Assembly: GCA_000302695.1 (NCBI GenBank)
Contig: AMFN01000014.1
Span: forward strand, 248,001 to 312,000
Length of the DNA stretch: 64,000 nt
From: Enterobacteriaceae bacterium LSJC7
Lineage (GTDB): Bacteria > Pseudomonadota > Gammaproteobacteria > Enterobacterales > Enterobacteriaceae
Direction of reading: 5' to 3'
Each line of letters opens with the position of its first letter. The first letter of the stretch is position 1. This document shows positions 52,185 through 62,616 of this stretch, piece by piece. The position numbers were made by a program, and so were the translations under genes. A model generated the notes under the pieces. It was not told where the DNA came from and made no database searches. It was given only the letters and a program-made list of their open reading frames with translations.

Positions 52185-53612
52185 GTGAAACAGAGCGCAA
52201 CGATTACTTTTTTATTACCGCTATTATTTACTGCCGGGGCGGTATTCGCGCAGGATAATAGCGACGCCTTCATGTCTCGTGCCGCCCATGGTGATATCAC
52301 GGAGCCTGGCGGCGCCCGTCGACTGGAGAGTGACATTACCGCATCACTGCGCGCATCCCTCAGTGATAAGCCCGCTAAAAACGTCATTTTACTGATTGGT
52401 GACGGCATGGGGGACTCTGAAATTACCGCGGCGCGTAATTACGCACAAGGCGCAGGCGGCTTTTTTAAAGGGCTGGACGCGTTGCCGCTCACCGGTCAGT
52501 ACACACACTATGCGCTCGATAAGAAAACCCACAAGCCGGATTATGTGACCGACTCCGCTGCCTCCGCCACCGCATGGAGCACTGGCGTTAAAACCTATAA
52601 CGGCGCGCTCGGCGTGGATGTTAACGGTAAGCCTTACCCAACGCTGCTGGAGCTTGCGAAAGCCGCAGGGTACGCCACGGGCAATGTCTCAACGGCTGAA
52701 ATCCAGGACGCCACGCCAGCGGCGCTGGTCGCTCACGTCACCTCACGCAAATGTTATGGCCCGCAGGCAACGCGTGAAAGCTGCCCGACGCTGGCGCTGG
52801 AAAATGGTGGCCCAGGCTCCATTACCGAGCAATTGCTGAATGCGCGCGCCGACGTGACGCTGGGCGGCGGGGCAAAAACCTTTGCCGAAGAGGCGGCGGC
52901 CGGTGAATGGCAGGGCAAAACGCTGCTTGAGCAGGCGCGGCTTCGGGGCTATCAACTGGTCAACGATGCCCGGACGCTGGAAGCCGTGACGGTAGCCGAC
53001 CAACAGCAACCGCTGCTGGGGCTTTTTGCCAGCGGTAACATGCCGGTGCGCTGGCAGGGACCGAAGGCGAGCTATCGCGGTAGCATCGATAAACCGGCGG
53101 TGACGTGCCAGAACAATCCACAGCGCAATGACGCCATCCCCACCCTGGCGCAGATGACCGAGAAAGCCATTACGCTACTGAGTCGCAATGAAAAGGGCTT
53201 TTTCCTGCAAGTCGAGGGCGCGTCGATTGATAAGCAGGATCACGCCGCCAATCCGTGTGGGCAGATAGGCGAAACGGTTGATCTCGATGAAGCGGTGCAA
53301 AAGGCGCTGGCATTTGCCCGCAAAGACGGTAACACGCTGGTGGTGGTGACGGCCGATCACGCCCACGCGAGCCAGATTCTGGCACCAGACAGTAAAGCGC
53401 CGGGGTTGACGCAGGCGCTGAACACCAAAGATGGTGCTGTGATGGTCATGAGCTACGGCACATCTGAGGAAGAATCGCAGGGGCATACCGGCACTCAGTT
53501 GCGCATTGCCGCTTACGGCCCACAGGCAGGCAACGTGGTTGGGTTGACCGACCAGACGGATCTGTTCTATACGCTGCGCCGCGCGCTGGGGATAAGTGGC
53601 GAAAGCCCCTGA
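52185..53612 (+). CDS. phoA: Alkaline phosphatase
   Basis: Periplasmic dimeric phosphomonoesterase that frees phosphate. It is 475 residues, starting at GTG as in E. coli. The signal peptide covers about 1-22 (ending VFA). The phosphorylated serine is in [11 protein letters not shown]. Metal ligands are in [19 protein letters not shown] and TADHAH. Four cysteines are positioned for two disulfides. Its N-terminal processing would be done by Iap (11625). psiF follows 69 bases downstream. Confidence 0.98.
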   Translation: MKQSATITFLLPLLFTAGAVFAQDNSDAFMSRAAHGDITEPGGARRLESDITASLRASLSDKPAKNVILLIGDGMGDSEITAARNYAQGAGGFFKGLDALPLTGQYTHYALDKKTHKPDYVTDSAASATAWSTGVKTYNGALGVDVNGKPYPTLLELAKAAGYATGNVSTAEIQDATPAALVAHVTSRKCYGPQATRESCPTLALENGGPGSITEQLLNARADVTLGGGAKTFAEEAAAGEWQGKTLLEQARLRGYQLVNDARTLEAVTVADQQQPLLGLFASGNMPVRWQGPKASYRGSIDKPAVTCQNNPQRNDAIPTLAQMTEKAITLLSRNEKGFFLQVEGASIDKQDHAANPCGQIGETVDLDEAVQKALAFARKDGNTLVVVTADHAHASQILAPDSKAPGLTQALNTKDGAVMVMSYGTSEEESQGHTGTQLRIAAYGPQAGNVVGLTDQTDLFYTLRRALGISGESP

Positions 53613-53681
53613 AAGTGAGTGGCATTTTTGTCATTTCAGGCCCACTATTAGCGCACACAACAAAAAAAGAAGGACGGTGTT

Positions 53682-53996
53682 ATGAAGAAGGTGTTTATGG
53701 CAATGGCGCTGGTTGGTCTGATGGGGGCAGCAACAGGTGCTGTCGCTCAGGAGGCCGCAACGGCGCAGCAGCAGAAAATGACAGTCTGTAATCAGCAGGC
53801 AGGTAAGCAGTCACTTAAGGGTGACGAGCGCAAAACCTTCATGAGCAACTGCCTGAAGAAAAACAGCACCACCGCAGATGGCAAGGTGCTGACGGCACAG
53901 CAGCAGCGCATGAAAGACTGTAACGCACAGGCGAAAAGCAAATCGCTTGCTGGTGATGCACGTAAAACCTTTATGAGTAGCTGCCTTAAGAAGTAA
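53682..53996 (+). CDS. psiF: Phosphate-starvation-inducible protein PsiF
   Basis: Small exported protein of 104 residues, signal peptide about 1-22. It is made of two copies of a module of about 30 residues (about 30-60 and 74-104). Each has Gln-Gln-x-Met, two Cys, and the ending RKTFMSxCLKK. Role unknown. It follows phoA and is probably co-regulated by PhoB. dgcC, which follows psiF in E. coli, is absent. Confidence 0.95.
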   Translation: MKKVFMAMALVGLMGAATGAVAQEAATAQQQKMTVCNQQAGKQSLKGDERKTFMSNCLKKNSTTADGKVLTAQQQRMKDCNAQAKSKSLAGDARKTFMSSCLKK

Positions 53997-54002
53997 CCAG
54001 GC

Positions 54003-54032
54003 AAAAAAGCGGCCCGTCAGGGCCGCTTTTTT
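54003..54032. terminator. Bidirectional terminator between psiF and proC
   Basis: GCGGCCC and GGGCCGC around GTCA, flanked by six A and six T. It serves both convergent genes. Confidence 0.94.
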
Positions 54033-54033
54033 A

Positions 54034-54840
54034 TCACTTGCTCATTTGTCGCGATTTTTCCATGCATTTTTCCATCGCTTCCATGACAGCAGAGCGCAAG
54101 CCTTTTTGTTCCAGCACACGCACGGCCTCAATAGTGGTGCCGCCTGGCGAACACACCATATCCTTGAGCGCGCCGGGATGTTGACCGGTTTCCAGCACCA
54201 TCTTTGCTGACCCCATTACTGCCTGTGCGGCAAATTTGTAAGCTTTGTCGCGCGGCATACCACCGAGCACGGCCGCATCAGCCATCGCTTCGATAAACAT
54301 AAACACATAGGCCGGTGCCGAACCGCTGACGCCCACCACCGGGTGAATCATGGCTTCACTGATCACTTCGGCATGACCAAAGCAGCGGAAAATTGCCACG
54401 ATATCCGCGATATCTTCCGGCGTGACCAGCACGTTTGGCGTGATGGAGGTCATCCCGGCGTTCACCAGCGCAGGCGTGTTTGGCATGGCGCGAACCAGTT
54501 TGCGATCGTGGCCCAATACCGTAGCAAGCTGGTCAAGGGTGATGCCCGCAGCGATGGAAACCACCAGTGAGTCTTTATTCAGGCTGGAGGCGATATCTCC
54601 CATCACCTTGAGCATGTCGCCAGGCTTCACGGCACCAAAGACGATATCGGTAATCTGCGCGACGTCCTGTGCGCTCTGTGCTGCGTTAATACCGTATTGC
54701 TCACGCAGGGCTTCTACGCTATCGGCTGAAGGGGTGTAGACCCAGATATTGCTGGCGGGCACCTGGCCGCTGGCGATAAGGCCACCCAGAATTGCCTTTC
54801 CCATATTCCCACAGCCGATAAACCCGATTTTCTTTTCCAC
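54034..54840 (-). CDS. proC: Pyrroline-5-carboxylate reductase
   Basis: Last step of proline synthesis. It is 268 residues from a GTG at 54840, 9 bases after GAGGAAG; this aligns with the E. coli start (VEKKIGFIGCGNMG). The longer ATG (54939) adds 33 unmatched residues. Rossmann motif GFIGCGNMGKAI; signature PGGTTIEAVRVLEQKG near the end. Confidence 0.97.
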   Translation of the reverse strand: MEKKIGFIGCGNMGKAILGGLIASGQVPASNIWVYTPSADSVEALREQYGINAAQSAQDVAQITDIVFGAVKPGDMLKVMGDIASSLNKDSLVVSIAAGITLDQLATVLGHDRKLVRAMPNTPALVNAGMTSITPNVLVTPEDIADIVAIFRCFGHAEVISEAMIHPVVGVSGSAPAYVFMFIEAMADAAVLGGMPRDKAYKFAAQAVMGSAKMVLETGQHPGALKDMVCSPGGTTIEAVRVLEQKGLRSAVMEAMEKCMEKSRQMSK

Positions 54841-55277
54841 AGCGTCGCTTCCTCGTCCGTTCGTCAAGACAGCATTGTAACCTGAGAATAAATCAGAGGG
54901 CAGGCGAGCGGCAAGATGGCGCAGTGAGCAAGTGTGCAAAGTGTCTTCCTGGCGTGACGCCCGGCCAGATTGTTGCCGTGCGCGTTACGAAAAGCCGCTG
55001 TCATTGAGCTTACGTAGTCGGTGTGCAGGCCCGGCGAGCGTAGGCAACCAGGCGAGAGGTTGTTATTGATTGCGCTGTGCTCATTATCATTTTAACCGCT
55101 GAGTTCATCACGGCTGGCTCACTTACGATGTGCTGCCTGTGGGTGGCATTTCCTGCGCCCGCCTTGAAGAGGTCAGGACCCAAAACGCGTCTGCCGCGGC
55201 TCAGGGGAAATCGCTGGGTTGCATCAGTGCCGCGCTGCGGCGACAATCGCTTTATTATTTTTCGCCCGGGAGCGGTA
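54841..55277. promoter_or_regulatory. proC-yaiI divergent region
   Basis: 437 bases with no recognisable gene. The yaiI frame stays open back to 55077, but the extra 67 residues match nothing. Promoters for both genes must lie here; I cannot place them. Confidence 0.4.
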
Positions 55278-55730
55278 ATGCAGATTTGGGTGGACGCCGA
55301 TGCGTGTCCGAACGTGATTAAAGAGATGTTGTTTCGTGCGGCAACGCGCACCGGCACGTCGGTAACACTGGTGGCAAACCAGCCGCTGAAAGTACCGCCT
55401 TCACCACTAATTCGCACGCTGCGGGTGCAGGCTGGGTTCGACGTGGCAGATAACGAAATCGTGCGCCGCTGTGAAGCCGGTGACCTGGTGATTACCGCCG
55501 ACATTCCGCTGGCGGCAGAAGTGATTGAGAAGGGCGCTGCCGCACTGAATCCGCGCGGCGAGCGCTACAGCCCGGAAACCATCCGCGAGCGCCTGACGAT
55601 GCGCGATTTTATGGATACACTGCGCGCCAGCGGTATCCAGACCGGTGGCCCGGCAGCGCTTGGCCCGCGCGATCGCCAGTTATTTGCCGCCGAGTTGGAT
55701 AAATGGCTGCTGAGCGCGCGACGCGGTTAA
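55278..55730 (+). CDS. yaiI: UPF0178 (DUF188) protein YaiI
   Basis: A 150-residue PIN-like NYN-type protein. The opening [16 protein letters not shown] and the [16 protein letters not shown] segment are the UPF0178 signature; acidic residues in both suggest metal binding. Function unknown. The start is set by homology and the ribosome site GGGAGCGGTA. Its stop overlaps the end of the decayed gene on the other strand. Confidence 0.95.
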   Translation: MQIWVDADACPNVIKEMLFRAATRTGTSVTLVANQPLKVPPSPLIRTLRVQAGFDVADNEIVRRCEAGDLVITADIPLAAEVIEKGAAALNPRGERYSPETIRERLTMRDFMDTLRASGIQTGGPAALGPRDRQLFAAELDKWLLSARRG

Positions 55731-56226
55731 ATCCAGCTGTCGTCATCACTACCGATACTGTCTGTCATCACCATTCATGTCGCTATCTTGACTCAAATCA
55801 GCCTGGGTCAGGTCGTTATCCAGGCTGGTGAATGCCTCTGACTGTGCGGTGAGTCTGTCCTGCGGCGGTTCGTTGATAATGTTAACTATCTCTGTGGCTG
55901 CGTGTGCTGGAACAGCCCGGTTAATACATTGCCCGGCATCACCCCGCCTGCAACACCCGCTGCGGTTTGCAGCGCCCCGCCATAAATCCACCGCGACTCT
56001 GCTTACGTTGTGCCAGCTGTGCTTCAACGCGGGCATTAAGGTGTTTTATCGCTGCTCCTGAATCAGCAGGGTTTGCGCCATATAATAAGGCGCGGCGGGT
56101 TACTGGCGCAGGTGCTCGTTGATTTGTAATTCGGCTGTGGCATCACGCGGTGCGCTGTGGTTTTCAGCCTGGGCCAGGCGAGCAAAAAGGCCGTCTATCT
56201 AAACGCTGTTCTTCCGATTGCATCAT
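55727..56226 (-). pseudogene. Decayed DUF2076 gene
   Basis: Minus-strand remains of a DUF2076-family protein (periplasmic-type, unknown role). Frame pieces read MMQSEEQRL, then IDGLFARLAQAENHSAPRDA, INEHLRQ-stop-PAAPYYMAQTLLIQEQ, IKHLNARVEAQLAQRKQSRG, ALQTAAGVAGGV, and near the end DDDSWI-stop. At least one in-frame stop and several frameshifts separate them, while codons inside the pieces still look coding, so decay is recent. It lies between yaiI and aroL. Confidence 0.82.
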
Positions 56227-56458
56227 CCGACCTCTTGTATCATCGAGTAAGCCATTACCGGTGCCTTTCACGGTGCTGTAAATGAGCACGGCGTACAGGA
56301 TGATGTAAAGGTGCTTGCGGTTGTACAGGGTGTAAAGATATATGCAGCGGTGACACAGTCGTTTACCGCTGCGCTGGTCGAAAGTGGAGTCATTACTTTA
56401 CATGGACAGATTTGCTAACACCCGGTATCTGTGCAGGTTAGCTGAATTATTATTTATC

Positions 56459-56476
56459 TGTAATTTTTATTTTACA
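56459..56476 (+). promoter_or_regulatory. TyrR box upstream of aroL
   Basis: TGTAAT-N6-TTTACA, one mismatch from the TyrR consensus TGTAAA-N6-TTTACA. E. coli aroL is repressed by TyrR with tyrosine. The 232 bases upstream (56227-56458) show several TGTAAA half-sites but no other recognisable feature. Confidence 0.72.
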
Positions 56477-56574
56477 TGTTGAACTGTAACTGTCGGCTGT
56501 TATTATTGCCGTTCATTTGTTTGCCATACCCCGCAAGCCCCATTGCGGAGGTCGCAAAAGAGGATTTGCCATTC

Positions 56575-57111
56575 ATGACTCAACCCCTGTTTTTAGTCGG
56601 CGCGCGCGGCTGCGGCAAGACAACGTCAGGTCAGGCGTTATCTCATGCTCTGGGTTTGCGCTTTATTGATACCGACAGGTGGCTGCAAGACGACGCGGGC
56701 ATGAGTGTGGCACAAATCGTAGAGCTGGAAGGCTGGGCTGGGTTTCGCCGCCGGGAAAGCCAGGCTCTGCACGCGGTGACGGCACCCGATACCGTTATTG
56801 CAACCGGTGGTGGTATGGTGCTGGCCGCGGAAAATCGCCGCTTTATGCGTGAGCATGGCACCGTCATTTATCTGTGTGCACCTGCGCAAGAGTTGGCCCG
56901 GCGCCTGGAGGCGTTCCCGGAAGAAGGTTTGCGCCCAACGTTGACGGGCCGTGCCATCAGTGATGAGGTCGCCCAGGTGCTCGCCGAGCGCGATGCGCTT
57001 TACCGCGATGCCGCCCACATCATCGTTGATGCCTCACGCTCACCAGAGCAGGTTGTTGAGTATATTCAGCAGGCATTAACCTGTACCTCCTCCCCCTTAC
57101 TGGCAGAGTGA
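56575..57111 (+). CDS. aroL: Shikimate kinase 2
   Basis: Phosphorylates shikimate in aromatic amino acid synthesis. It is 178 residues from ATG 56575 ([12 protein letters not shown]). The P-loop is [11 protein letters not shown], the shikimate-binding Asp/Arg are in DTDRWLQ and FRRRE, and ATGGGMV follows. An upstream in-frame ATG (56476) overlaps the TyrR box and is rejected. yaiA, which follows in E. coli, is missing. Confidence 0.96.
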   Translation: MTQPLFLVGARGCGKTTSGQALSHALGLRFIDTDRWLQDDAGMSVAQIVELEGWAGFRRRESQALHAVTAPDTVIATGGGMVLAAENRRFMREHGTVIYLCAPAQELARRLEAFPEEGLRPTLTGRAISDEVAQVLAERDALYRDAAHIIVDASRSPEQVVEYIQQALTCTSSPLLAE

Positions 57112-57213
57112 ATGACGGGCAGGCTCTGCGTAGTTTCCCATTTCTCTTTTAGTTGATGTCCCGGCGATTAAAAAATTGTCGTGCCAACCTCTTCATTTCC
57201 TACTGAAAAACAC

Positions 57214-57248
57214 GCTCTGTTGATATTTTGTTAATATTTTAACAGAGC
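57214..57248. promoter_or_regulatory. 35-base inverted repeat upstream of aroM
   Basis: GCTCTGTT (57214-57221) and AACAGAGC (57241-57248) are exact inverted repeats, with a further partial dyad (ATATT and AATAT) inside. It is AT-rich with no T run, so an operator is as likely as a hairpin. It lies 100 bases before aroM. Confidence 0.5.
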
Positions 57249-57348
57249 AAGTTTTGACCGATCTGCTACCTTTTTGCTTAATTTATAACCAGCCGACGCC
57301 AGCGCAGCGTCTGCATGTCGTGATGAAAAGCAAAAGGCGGAAACACGT

Positions 57349-58023
57349 ATGAACACATCTCTGGCGATCCTGTCTGTTGGTGCCGTGCCTGTAGACGAGA
57401 TAATGCCGTTACTGACAGAAGACATTCCCGAGCAACAGATAACTCACCTGAGCCTGCTTGGCAGACTTTCAGCTGACGAAGCCGCCGAAGATTACGGTGC
57501 CAGCGCCCAGGAAAAGACACTGCGAGTGCAGCTTGGCGATGGTTCGTTAATGACCCTTTCGCACCAGAAGATTGAGCTGGCGCTCCAGGCCGTCATTGAG
57601 GTGCTTGAGGCTCAGGGGTACGACGTAATTATGGTGTTGGGTGGTGGGCACTCCCCGGGACTTACCACCCGCAGCGCGATTCTGCTGGTGCCCGAGCGGC
57701 TGGTGCCGCCGCTGGTCGCCTCGATTGTTGATGGTTATCAGGTGGGAATATTGCTACCCGCGCCACAGGAGTTGACCGCGCAGCAGCAAAAGTGGCAGGG
57801 GCTGGAGATGCCGCCAATTTACGGCCCAGAGGCCTCGTTGAGTGACGATGCTGCGCTGGTGCACGCTGGCGGTGAGCTAAAAACCCGGGGAGCAGACGTG
57901 CTGGTGCTTGATTGTCTGGGCTTCCACCAGCGGCATCGCGATTTACTGCAAAAGTCGCTTGAGATCCCGGTGCTGCTTTCTCACATGCTGGTTGCGCGAC
58001 TGGCGTCTGAGTTATTGCTCTGA
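57349..58023 (+). CDS. aroM: AroM family protein
   Basis: A 224-residue protein of unknown biochemical role, co-regulated with aroL in E. coli. Conserved pieces are the N-terminal LAILSVGAVPVDEIMPLL and the C-terminal VLDCLGFHQRHRDLLQ, which resembles Asp/Glu racemase-fold proteins. The ATG is preceded by GGCGGAAACACGT. Confidence 0.93.
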   Translation: MNTSLAILSVGAVPVDEIMPLLTEDIPEQQITHLSLLGRLSADEAAEDYGASAQEKTLRVQLGDGSLMTLSHQKIELALQAVIEVLEAQGYDVIMVLGGGHSPGLTTRSAILLVPERLVPPLVASIVDGYQVGILLPAPQELTAQQQKWQGLEMPPIYGPEASLSDDAALVHAGGELKTRGADVLVLDCLGFHQRHRDLLQKSLEIPVLLSHMLVARLASELLL

Positions 58024-58103
58024 GTGTCAAAGAATTTGCGTGACAGCGCGCGCGCGTGGCTACTATATTGGCGGTCTATCCTGTTGTTAACACAGAGGCC
58101 GCC

Positions 58104-58388
58104 ATGCTTGAAAGCAATGACTATTTTTCAGGGAAAGTGAAATCAATTGGTTTTACCAGCAGCAGCACCGGACGCGCCAGCGTTGGGGTGATGGCTGAAG
58201 GAGAATATACCTTTGGTACCGGCCAGCCAGAAGAGATGACCGTGGTAAGCGGCGCGCTGAATGTGCTGCTGTCAGGCGAGACGCAATGGAAAACCTACGG
58301 CCCGGGTGAAGTGTTTAACGTGCCGGGGCACAGTGAATTTTATTTACAGGTGGCAGAGCCAAGCGCATATCTGTGCCGCTATCTGTAA
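58104..58388 (+). CDS. ppnP: Pyrimidine/purine nucleoside phosphorylase
   Basis: Cupin-fold phosphorylase of broad nucleoside range (earlier yaiE). It is 94 residues, matching E. coli closely ([27 protein letters not shown]). The ATG 58104 follows GAGGCCGCC; an in-frame start at 58056 is not conserved. It is the last gene of the shifted block. rdgC, its E. coli neighbour, is not found. Confidence 0.96.
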   Translation: MLESNDYFSGKVKSIGFTSSSTGRASVGVMAEGEYTFGTGQPEEMTVVSGALNVLLSGETQWKTYGPGEVFNVPGHSEFYLQVAEPSAYLCRYL

Positions 58389-58400
58389 ATTCTGAGCTGT

Positions 58401-58429
58401 AAAAAAGGAGCGCTGGGCGCTCCTTTTTT
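58401..58429. terminator. Terminator after ppnP
   Basis: GGAGCGC and GCGCTCC around TGG, flanked by six A and six T. It also marks the join between the shifted block and the proX remnant. Confidence 0.94.
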
Positions 58430-58590
58430 ATGCTGATAACCGCGTTTTACTTCTTTGCGCCAGCGCGTCTTTTACCCAACCGTCAAACTGTGCCTGGTAG
58501 ACCTTAATCCAGCCGTCAACGTGGCGCTGGATATCTGCCTGCGATGCGCGACCTTCGTGCATCATCGCGTTCTGGTTACTCGCCGTGCAG
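58430..58590 (-). pseudogene. proX: 3' remnant of proX (glycine betaine-binding protein)
   Basis: On the minus strand the frame reads [18 protein letters not shown] and then [25 protein letters not shown]. This closely resembles the C-terminal end of ProX (NEMMHxGKAS, HVDGWIxxHQxQFDGWVxEALA). Only about 50 codons remain, without a start and with an altered end. Orientation and position (just downstream of nrdF) are exactly where proX would lie if proVWX had been kept. The rest of proVWX is gone. Confidence 0.82.
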
Positions 58591-58680
58591 TACCGTATTT
58601 TTTATCGAAATAAAGGTGATGCCTGGTATATTGAGGTGATATTTGTTCGGGGAAAGTGGCTAATATTGTGCGCAATGCAG

Positions 58681-58709
58681 AAAAGAGTGCCGGGATTGTT
58701 TTCCCGGCA
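58681..58709 (-). terminator. Terminator after nrdF
   Basis: TGCCGGGA and TCCCGGCA form a perfect 8-bp stem (6-base loop). On the minus strand it is followed by CTCTTTTCTG, a weak T-rich tract, 50 bases after the nrdF stop. Confidence 0.7.
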
Positions 58710-58758
58710 GGCTGAATAATACAGGTTAACTATAAGGATTTATTTACGGCTATTAACG

Positions 58759-59730
<972 letters not shown>

Positions 59731-61875
59731 TCAGAGTGCGCAGGACACGCAGCCCTCAATTTCGGTGCCTTCGAGCGCCAACTGGCGCAGGCGAATGTAA
59801 TAGAGGGTCTTAATCCCTTTTTTCCAGGCGTAAATCTGCGCTTTATTGATATCGCGCGTGGTGGCGGTGTCGGGAAAGAACAAGGTGAGCGACAGGCCCT
59901 GATCGACGTGGCGCGTTGCCTCGGCGTAGGTGTCGATGATTTTTTCCGGGCCGATGTCCCAGGCATTTTCATAGAGCGCCAGATTGTCATTGGTCATAAA
60001 CGGCGCGGGGTAGTAGACGCGACCGGTTTTCCCCTCTTTGCGAATTTCAATGCGCGAGACAATCGGGTGAATACTCGACGTGGCGTGGTTGATGTAGGAA
60101 ATCGAACCGGTTGGTGGAATTGCCTGCAAGTTCTGGTTGTACAGGCCCCACTGCATCACGTCGGCGCGCAGCGTTTGCCACATTTCGCGAGTCGGTATGG
60201 TAATGCCCGCTTCTGTAAACAGCGCCCGCACTTTCGCCGTTTTAGGCTGCCATTCCTGCTCCAGATACTGACTGAAATACGCGCCGCTGGCGTAGCGTGA
60301 CTGTTCAAAGCCAACAAAACGAGCGCCGCGTTCACGTGCCAGCTGGCAGGAGGCGCGCAGGGCGTGCCAGGTGATGGTGTAAAAATAGATATTGGTGAAA
60401 TCCAGCCCTTCTTCTGACCCATAGGCAATGCCCTCACGTGCCAGATAACCGTGCAGGTTCATTTGCCCAAGGCCGATGGCGTGTGAGGCGGCGTTACCGG
60501 CTTCAATGGATGGCACCGAGCAGATATGACTCATGTCAGAGACTGCGGTCAGCCCGCGAATGGCGGTTTCAACGGTGCGGGCAAAATCTGGCGAATCCAT
60601 TGTCAGAGCGATGTTCAGCGAGCCCAGGTTACAGGAGATATCTTTGCCAGTGTGTTTATAGTCGAGATTGCCGTGGTACTCGCTTGGACTGTTGACCTGT
60701 AAGATCTCAGAGCACAGGTTGCTCATATTCACGCGCCCGGCGATGGGGTTGGCGCGGTTTACCGTGTCTTCATACATGATGTACGGATAGCCGGACTCAA
60801 ACTGGATCTCCGCCAGCGTCTGAAAGAAGCTACGGGCGCTGATGGTTTTACGGCGCACGCGTGTGTCGGCCAGCAGCGTTTCATACATCTGCGACAGGCT
60901 GATGTCGCCGTACGGCTTGCCGTACAGGCGCTCCACATCGTAAGGCGAGAACAGTGCCATTTGCGCGTTATCTTTTGCAAGCTGGAAGGTCACATCCGGG
61001 ATAACCACGCCCAGTGACAGCGTTTTAATACGGATTTTCTCGTCGGCGTTTTCACGTTTGGTATCGAGAAAGCGCAGGATGTCCGGGTGATGAGCGTTCA
61101 GCCAGACGGCCCCTGCGCCCTGGCGCGCGCCAAGCTGGTTGGCGTAAGAAAACGCGTCTTCGAGCATTTTCATCACCGGTATGATGCCTGAGGACTGGTT
61201 TTCGATGCGCTTAATCGGCGCGCCCGCTTCGCGCAGGTTGGAGAGCAGAAACGCCACGCCGCCGCCGCGTTTAGAAAGCTGTAGCGCGGAGTTTACTGCC
61301 CGGCCGATGGACTCCATGTTGTCTTCAATACGCAGCAGGAAGCAGGAGACGTATTCGCCGCGCTGCAGCTTGCCGCAGTTGAGAAAGGTCGGCGTGGCGG
61401 GCTGGAAGCGACCGCTCAGGATCTCTTCCATCAGTTCAGTCGCCAGTGACTCATTACCCTGGGCCAGCGTTAACGCCACCATGCAGGTGCGATCCGGGAA
61501 ATGCTCAAGATAGCGTTTGTTATCAAAGGATTTCAGCGCGTAACTGTTGTAGAACTTCCACGCGCCGAGAAAGGTTTTGAACACAAAACCGTAGCGGTTG
61601 GCGCGGTTGAAAAGTTCACAGACGAAATCGTGGGAGTAACGGCGCAACACCGCCGGGTCATAAAAACCCTCTTTAACCAGATAATTCAGGCGTGAGGAGC
61701 TATCCGCGAAGTGCTCGGTATTAGGCTGCACGTGCTGGTTGATAAAGTGCTCCACGGCTAACCGGTCTTTATCAAACTGAATACGCCCCTGCGCATCGTA
61801 CAGGTTGAGCATGGCATTGAGCGCATGATAGTCCGCGGGTGCGCCGTTTACGCGGATGTCTTCTGTTGTTGCCAA
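59731..61875 (-). CDS. nrdE: Class Ib ribonucleotide reductase alpha subunit
   Basis: Reduces ribonucleoside diphosphates to deoxy forms. It is 714 residues, as in E. coli. Active-site parts are NLCSEILQ, the radical-transfer Tyr pair near the end ([13 protein letters not shown]), and the C-terminal redox cysteines in GCVSCAL, which are re-reduced by NrdH. The N-terminus lacks the full ATP cone of class Ia. The start lies within the nrdI end (28-base overlap). Confidence 0.99.
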   Translation of the reverse strand: MATTEDIRVNGAPADYHALNAMLNLYDAQGRIQFDKDRLAVEHFINQHVQPNTEHFADSSSRLNYLVKEGFYDPAVLRRYSHDFVCELFNRANRYGFVFKTFLGAWKFYNSYALKSFDNKRYLEHFPDRTCMVALTLAQGNESLATELMEEILSGRFQPATPTFLNCGKLQRGEYVSCFLLRIEDNMESIGRAVNSALQLSKRGGGVAFLLSNLREAGAPIKRIENQSSGIIPVMKMLEDAFSYANQLGARQGAGAVWLNAHHPDILRFLDTKRENADEKIRIKTLSLGVVIPDVTFQLAKDNAQMALFSPYDVERLYGKPYGDISLSQMYETLLADTRVRRKTISARSFFQTLAEIQFESGYPYIMYEDTVNRANPIAGRVNMSNLCSEILQVNSPSEYHGNLDYKHTGKDISCNLGSLNIALTMDSPDFARTVETAIRGLTAVSDMSHICSVPSIEAGNAASHAIGLGQMNLHGYLAREGIAYGSEEGLDFTNIYFYTITWHALRASCQLARERGARFVGFEQSRYASGAYFSQYLEQEWQPKTAKVRALFTEAGITIPTREMWQTLRADVMQWGLYNQNLQAIPPTGSISYINHATSSIHPIVSRIEIRKEGKTGRVYYPAPFMTNDNLALYENAWDIGPEKIIDTYAEATRHVDQGLSLTLFFPDTATTRDINKAQIYAWKKGIKTLYYIRLRQLALEGTEIEGCVSCAL

Positions 61876-62258
61876 AATTTGCTTACTCCCTTACGCACGT
61901 TGTCAATATCTTGCGGGGTGCCCAGTAGCTCAAAACGGTAGAGCAGGGGCACGGCGCATTTCTGGGCAATGATGTTGCCCGCCAGACAGTACGCTTCACC
62001 GAAATTGGTGTTACCTGAGGCGATGACGCCGCGCAGCCACGTGCGATGACATTCATCGTTAAGAAAACGGATAACCTGGCGCGGCACGGCGCCCGTTGCG
62101 CTGCCACCGCCGTAGCTGGGCGTCAACAGGATATACGGCTCGTTGACAGCGAGCGCCTGCGTGTTGTCCAGCGGGATGCGCCGTGCCGGCAGCGCCAGGC
62201 GCTGAATAAAGCGGTGTGTGTTCTCCGACTGACTTGAGAAATACACCAGCAGGCTCAT
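61848..62258 (-). CDS. nrdI: Flavodoxin-like NrdI
   Basis: FMN protein that supplies the oxidant for assembling the manganese cofactor of NrdF. It is 136 residues. The FMN loop is [15 protein letters not shown] at the N-terminus, and [15 protein letters not shown] lies in the second loop. The start overlaps the nrdH stop by 4 bases. Confidence 0.97.
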   Translation of the reverse strand: MSLLVYFSSQSENTHRFIQRLALPARRIPLDNTQALAVNEPYILLTPSYGGGSATGAVPRQVIRFLNDECHRTWLRGVIASGNTNFGEAYCLAGNIIAQKCAVPLLYRFELLGTPQDIDNVRKGVSKFWQQQKTSA

Positions 62259-62494
62259 ACGTGTGCCACGCTCTGACGCAACCGGTTAATCATGTCAGGA
62301 CGAAAGCCACTCCAGCTTGCATCTTCAGTGACCACTACCGGCAGCTGGCGAAAACCCTGTGCGCGTAGCGTGTCGGCTGCATCTGGATGGTTGTCGATAT
62401 TAATCAGTTCAAAGTCGAAACCGCGGCTTTCCATTGCGCGTTTGGTGGCGTGGCACTGCACGCAGTCATTACGAGTGTAAATAATAATGCGCAT
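62255..62494 (-). CDS. nrdH: Glutaredoxin-like NrdH redoxin
   Basis: Thioredoxin-reductase-dependent electron donor to NrdE. It is 79 residues from ATG 62494, the E. coli-like start. The redox motif is CVQC near residue 11-14, and WSGFRPD is the C-terminal signature. First gene of nrdHIEF. Confidence 0.97.
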   Translation of the reverse strand: MRIIIYTRNDCVQCHATKRAMESRGFDFELINIDNHPDAADTLRAQGFRQLPVVVTEDASWSGFRPDMINRLRQSVAHV

Positions 62495-62569
62495 GATTCG
62501 TATTTCCATTTAAAATGACAATTCGGCGACGTCTGGTCACTGTGCCATCGTTTGTGGCTGATGCTGTAG

Positions 62570-62616
62570 ATACTAGATGTAGTTTATATAACTTGCAACC
62601 ACTCAATATATGGTGT
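62570..62616 (-). promoter_or_regulatory. nrdHIEF promoter with paired NrdR boxes
   Basis: Two 16-base NrdR-like boxes, at 62601-62616 (13 of 16 matching the consensus ACACTATATATAGTGT) and 62570-62585 (12 of 16), start exactly 31 bases apart, the spacing typical of NrdR operators. On the minus strand -35 TTGCAA (62593-62598) and -10 TAGTAT (62570-62575) have a 17-base spacer, so the boxes overlap the promoter core. NrdR with dATP would repress. The rest of the gap to ygaM shows no gene. Confidence 0.82.
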
